Of a stretch of 23,687 nucleotides of DNA, positions 21,565 to 23,687 are shown in pieces. The DNA lies in IMG/VR virus record IMGVR_UViG_3300030107_002348, positions 1 through 23,687 of that record, one strand, 5' to 3'. The number at the start of each line of letters is the position of its first letter. The stretch's first letter is position 1. The notes under the pieces were generated by a model. That model had not been told where the DNA came from, searched no databases, and saw only the letters and a list, made by a program, of their open reading frames with translations. This stretch comes from a virus. Made by a program: the position numbers and the translations under genes.

Positions 21565-22141
21565 AGTTAAGACTTATTTAGGTATTAGCTCGAGCGGTGA
21601 CGATACTTTAATTGGTGATTTGATCGCTAATGCGCAAAGCATTATTGAAAGCTATACCGGTAGAGTATTTGACGTTTCAGGTGATACAACTAAAAAGTTT
21701 GATGCTAAGCTTGATGTCGATGGGCGTATGTTATATTTCAGTGATCAGCTTGAAATTGCAGCAGCACCCACTACAGTAACTAATGGTGATGGGAGCACTT
21801 TAACGGCCGACACTGATTTTGTGTATTTACCACGTAATAGATTTCCTGCTTATGGTTTAGAGTTGTTACCCAGCTCTAGTGCCTGGTGGCAAGGAAACTC
21901 TTCAGGTAATGACGCAAACGCAATAAGTATTGTAGCAAAATGGGGCTATTCAGTTAGTGGTTCTGTACCCGCAGACATACAACAGGCTTGCATTAGATTG
22001 ACAGCTTTTTTGTATAGACAGCGAGAAACGAATAGCGATGGCGATCGTCCTTTGATAGTTGATGGTGTAACTATTCTTCCATCTGCTTTGCCTAGAGATG
22101 TAACAAGAATATTATCTCCATATATTATGAGGGCCTACTAA
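21542..22141 (+). CDS. Head-tail connector protein (HK97 gp6-like)
   Basis: A 199-residue protein starting at GTG 21542. The N-terminus has the common connector pattern VKTYLGISSSGDDTLIGDLI, then ANAQSIIESYTGR, followed by a beta-rich middle (DTDFVYLPRNRFPAYGLELL) and the C-terminal helix VPADIQQACIRLTAFLYRQR. This matches gp6/gp15-like adaptors, which attach below the portal. The extra 60-residue beta region in the middle is also common in this family. It overlaps the next gene at TAATG. Confidence 0.85.
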   Translation: MALTTTAKVKTYLGISSSGDDTLIGDLIANAQSIIESYTGRVFDVSGDTTKKFDAKLDVDGRMLYFSDQLEIAAAPTTVTNGDGSTLTADTDFVYLPRNRFPAYGLELLPSSSAWWQGNSSGNDANAISIVAKWGYSVSGSVPADIQQACIRLTAFLYRQRETNSDGDRPLIVDGVTILPSALPRDVTRILSPYIMRAY

Positions 22142-22611
22142 TGAGTTCGAATCTTCGCGCAATAACCGACGCGATAACAAACCTATCAGTTTCGTACACC
22201 AATGAAGCTGGCGCTACGGTTACTCCCACAGCTAAGGATATTAATCAAATACCTGTTAGCATGGGTGCGGCCGATTTGCCAGTACGCTTAATAGGTGTAA
22301 CGTCTGAAGGTGGCAATACAGATGAAATGGTTTTTGATGCGGTAACTACAAATGCGGAGTTCACTCATATAGTTACAGAACTTACATTAATAGAAAGTGT
22401 AGGTTTAAGCCGTAAGATGGATGAGCTACCAGATCAACAAAGGTACTCAGACGCTATTTTGAGTAAACTGCAAGATAGTAGAGGCATCTATACTAACTGC
22501 GATATAACAGGTGCAACGGCAACACGTACAATAATAGAGTTCCCGGGAGGAACAGACGAATTTTATTATGCGGTAGTAACGATAATAACAGTACGAGAAC
22601 TAAGTAGTTAG
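22141..22611 (+). CDS. Probable tail terminator / neck protein
   Basis: A 156-residue protein coupled by TAATG to the connector gene. It begins LRAITDAITNLSVSYTNEAG, has PVRLIGVTSEGGNTDEM, and ends with a long strand, EFYYAVVTIITVRELSS. Position (after the connector, before the tail tube) and the alternating alpha/beta pattern suit a tail terminator that joins head and tail, but the sequence itself is not diagnostic. Confidence 0.65.
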   Translation: MSSNLRAITDAITNLSVSYTNEAGATVTPTAKDINQIPVSMGAADLPVRLIGVTSEGGNTDEMVFDAVTTNAEFTHIVTELTLIESVGLSRKMDELPDQQRYSDAILSKLQDSRGIYTNCDITGATATRTIIEFPGGTDEFYYAVVTIITVRELSS

Positions 22612-22620
22612 GAGGAACAT

Positions 22621-22797
22621 ATGAGTGACTATATACTAAAACGCAACCTCATCCGAGAAGATGGGGAAGTAATCAAGGTGGGAGAGCCTTTACCCAGCGA
22701 TATAGATGACGAAGTGATTAAGATCTATATTGAAAAAGGCATAATCAGAAAAAAGCGGTCTTATAATAAAGCCGCACCTAAACCAGAAGGAGAATAA
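22621..22797 (+). CDS. 58-residue small neck-region protein
   Basis: A gene of 58 residues with a strong ribosome-binding site (TTAGGAGGAACAT). The product begins MSDYILKRNLIREDGEVIKV, then GEPLPSDIDDEVIKIYIEKG, and ends in a basic, Pro-containing tail (RKKRSYNKAAPKPEGE). It fills the 189-base interval between the neck and tail tube genes. The pattern (GEVIKVGEPL ... KGII) resembles very small connector-region proteins in other siphoviruses, but no family is certain. Confidence 0.75.
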   Translation: MSDYILKRNLIREDGEVIKVGEPLPSDIDDEVIKIYIEKGIIRKKRSYNKAAPKPEGE

Positions 22798-22800
22798 AAG

Positions 22801-23190
22801 ATGGCTGTATATACAGGAAAGAATTTAGCAGTATTGATTGATAGTCAGGCATTCAGTCACGTCAGAAGCGCAAGCATTAACCACGCTATTGACTTGGTAG
22901 AAACAACAGCAGCAGCTTTAGCTGTCAAAACCTACACTTCAACTGTCAAGGACTTTAGTGGCAGTGTTGAAGTTTTACACGACGATACGACTGAGTTATT
23001 TGATTCAGAAGTCGTGCCGGGCACAACTGGAGAAATAAAAATACGTCCAGAAGGTACTGGTAGTGGATCTGTACAGATTAGCGGTAACGTTATAGTATCA
23101 AGTATAGAGTTTGGCGTTCCTTATGACGGCGTAGTAGCCGTAACTGTAGGATTTCAAGGAACAGGAGATTTGACGGTAGGCACACAGTAG
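22801..23190 (+). CDS. Major tail tube protein
   Basis: A 129-residue protein, beta-rich throughout: YTGKNLAVLIDSQAFSHVRS, ASINHAIDLVETTAAALA, TSTVKDFSGSVEVLHDDT, and VVAVTVGFQGTGDLTVG. The order (opening strands, the V-x-x-T-T-A pattern, KDFSGS, a long last strand) is that of phage tail tube proteins that stack into hexameric rings. It follows the neck genes and precedes the tail chaperones, the standard place. It is short for the family but has the full pattern. Confidence 0.85.
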   Translation: MAVYTGKNLAVLIDSQAFSHVRSASINHAIDLVETTAAALAVKTYTSTVKDFSGSVEVLHDDTTELFDSEVVPGTTGEIKIRPEGTGSGSVQISGNVIVSSIEFGVPYDGVVAVTVGFQGTGDLTVGTQ

Positions 23191-23241
23191 TCTGTAGTAT
23201 AATAAAGTACAAAGCAATATATATAGACAAGGAGTGTAATT

Positions 23242-23520
23242 ATGCCAACGTTTTCTAATACTAAACTAGATGTGGATGTAGATATAGTAACACTAAAACA
23301 AAAGCACGCAGTGAAATATTGGGAAGCGCTAGATGATTACAAAGAAGCGACGGGGCCGGCACAATGGAACGGCGTTCTACAAGCGGCCAAAAGTGCAGGT
23401 TGGTTTATGGATGAGTCACTTGATCCAATGGACTTGACACCTGCACAAGCAAGATGGTTAGCTGAGGAAATAGCAGCACACTTATTAGAGCAGTCAACCA
23501 TAAACGACCCGGAAGCTTAA
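23242..23520 (+). CDS. Tail assembly chaperone, upstream partner
   Basis: A 92-residue protein with a good site (AAGGAGTGTAATT). It begins MPTFSNTKLDVDVDIVTLKQ, and ends with LTPAQARWLAEEIAAHLLEQ and a short acidic tail. Position between tail tube and tape measure identifies it as the first tail assembly chaperone. Its stop overlaps the ATG of the second chaperone by one base (TAATG), so the pair is probably made by termination and restart and not by the -1 frameshift used in lambda. The -1 frame is open from 23466, but no clear slippery heptamer is seen. Confidence 0.75.
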   Translation: MPTFSNTKLDVDVDIVTLKQKHAVKYWEALDDYKEATGPAQWNGVLQAAKSAGWFMDESLDPMDLTPAQARWLAEEIAAHLLEQSTINDPEA

Positions 23521-23687
23521 TGCTGGCATGTGCCTCCGCAGCAGATGGAGGTGCAATGCCAGCTATACTAGAACTGGCTATATCGTGCAACCAATGGAAT
23601 GCTTTACCAGAAGCAGGAGGTATACTAGAGCAACCTGTTGGACTATTACAAAAGATGTCTTTTTGTTTGAACGCATATAATGCAGTT
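23520..23687 (+). CDS. Tail assembly chaperone, downstream partner (5' part; continues at window start)
   Basis: This is the start of the gene whose remainder is at 1-254. ATG 23520 overlaps the previous stop by one base. The first 12 residues (MLACASAADGGA) are only visible here; the rest repeats the window start. A single residue differs from the other copy (E here, D at the window start). The fused length is about 90 residues. Confidence 0.72.
   Translation, partial: MLACASAADGGAMPAILELAISCNQWNALPEAGGILEQPVGLLQKMSFCLNAYNAV
23539..23687. repeat. Right copy of the 149-bp terminal repeat
   Basis: Same orientation as 1-149, with mismatches at 23618, 23630 and 23672. It gives the circular map length of 23,538 bp (23,687 minus 149). 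Confidence 0.95.

Noticed and set aside
22141-22160. GTTCGAATC as a tRNA T-loop
   Set aside because: It lies at the start of a clear coding gene and no acceptor stem or anticodon arm can be formed around it.
23170-23203. TTGACG and TATAAT before the tail chaperone gene as a promoter
   Set aside because: The spacer is 22 bases, far from the usual 16-18, and there is no TGn. The -35 lies inside the tail tube gene.
23466-23520. Lambda-type -1 frameshift between the two tail chaperone genes
   Set aside because: The -1 frame is open here, but no X-XXY-YYZ heptamer in the right phase was found, and the TAATG overlap offers simple restart.
1-23687. CRISPR array, insertion sequence or integrase/att site
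   Set aside because: No regularly spaced repeats, transposase or integrase motifs were seen. The only long repeat is the end overlap of the assembly.

Overview
The window is almost certainly a complete small tailed-phage genome of siphovirus type, opened inside a gene. Its last 149 bases repeat its first 149 with three mismatches, so the genome closes to a circular or circularly permuted map of about 23,538 bp. Every gene I can support reads on the + strand. The DNA is AT-rich, with no tRNA, integrase, DNA polymerase or lysogeny repressor that I can recognise. This suggests a lean, probably lytic phage that relies on host replication and transcription enzymes. The host is uncertain. The endolysin architecture (GH24 lysozyme, a linker domain, then a clan GH-A TIM barrel) and a 3D-like cell-wall protein resemble, from memory, proteins I associate with Chloroflexota (Anaerolineae), so that phylum is my best guess.

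Layout: (1) 1-5550, tail: end of a tail assembly chaperone, tape measure, tail hub protein, an unknown tail-region protein, a C1q-like receptor-binding protein and a fibre assembly chaperone. (2) 5631-7380, lysis: a two-enzyme endolysin and an XhlA-like membrane protein. (3) 7404-8647: a metallophosphoesterase and an HNH nuclease, closed by a strong terminator. (4) 8648-8938, a gene-free control region: promoter, short structured noncoding transcript, terminator, second promoter. (5) 8939-14019, early/replication genes: unknown protein, RHH regulator, ERF annealing protein, winged-helix protein, replication initiator-like protein with candidate origin repeats, Vsr/DUF559-like nuclease, a stand-alone sigma-70 region 3 protein, and a membrane-anchored 3D-like protein. 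(6) 14009 onward, late genes from a consensus promoter: small membrane proteins, ParB-like protein, TerS, TerL, portal, MuF, a gp10-like protein, a protease-capsid fusion, connectors, tail tube and tail chaperones, running across the window ends back into (1).

The most interesting signal is a possible two-level control system. The 8760-8853 region looks like a classic bacterial sRNA: promoter, 5' stem-loops, an unpaired linker, then a rho-independent terminator. The linker is exactly complementary to the extended Shine-Dalgarno sequence GGAGACGAG, which sits in front of several early genes and not the late ones. The phage also makes a 63-residue protein that is essentially only sigma-70 region 3, the part of sigma that reads the TGn element of extended -10 promoters. 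All four promoters I can identify carry TGn upstream of the -10. Other notable points are an in-frame internal ribosome-binding site that would release free capsid protein from a protease-capsid fusion, a MuF reading frame that runs back into the portal gene without a normal start, a cluster of TCGTCAC repeats in the initiator gene next to a purine tract, and several unlisted micro-genes.
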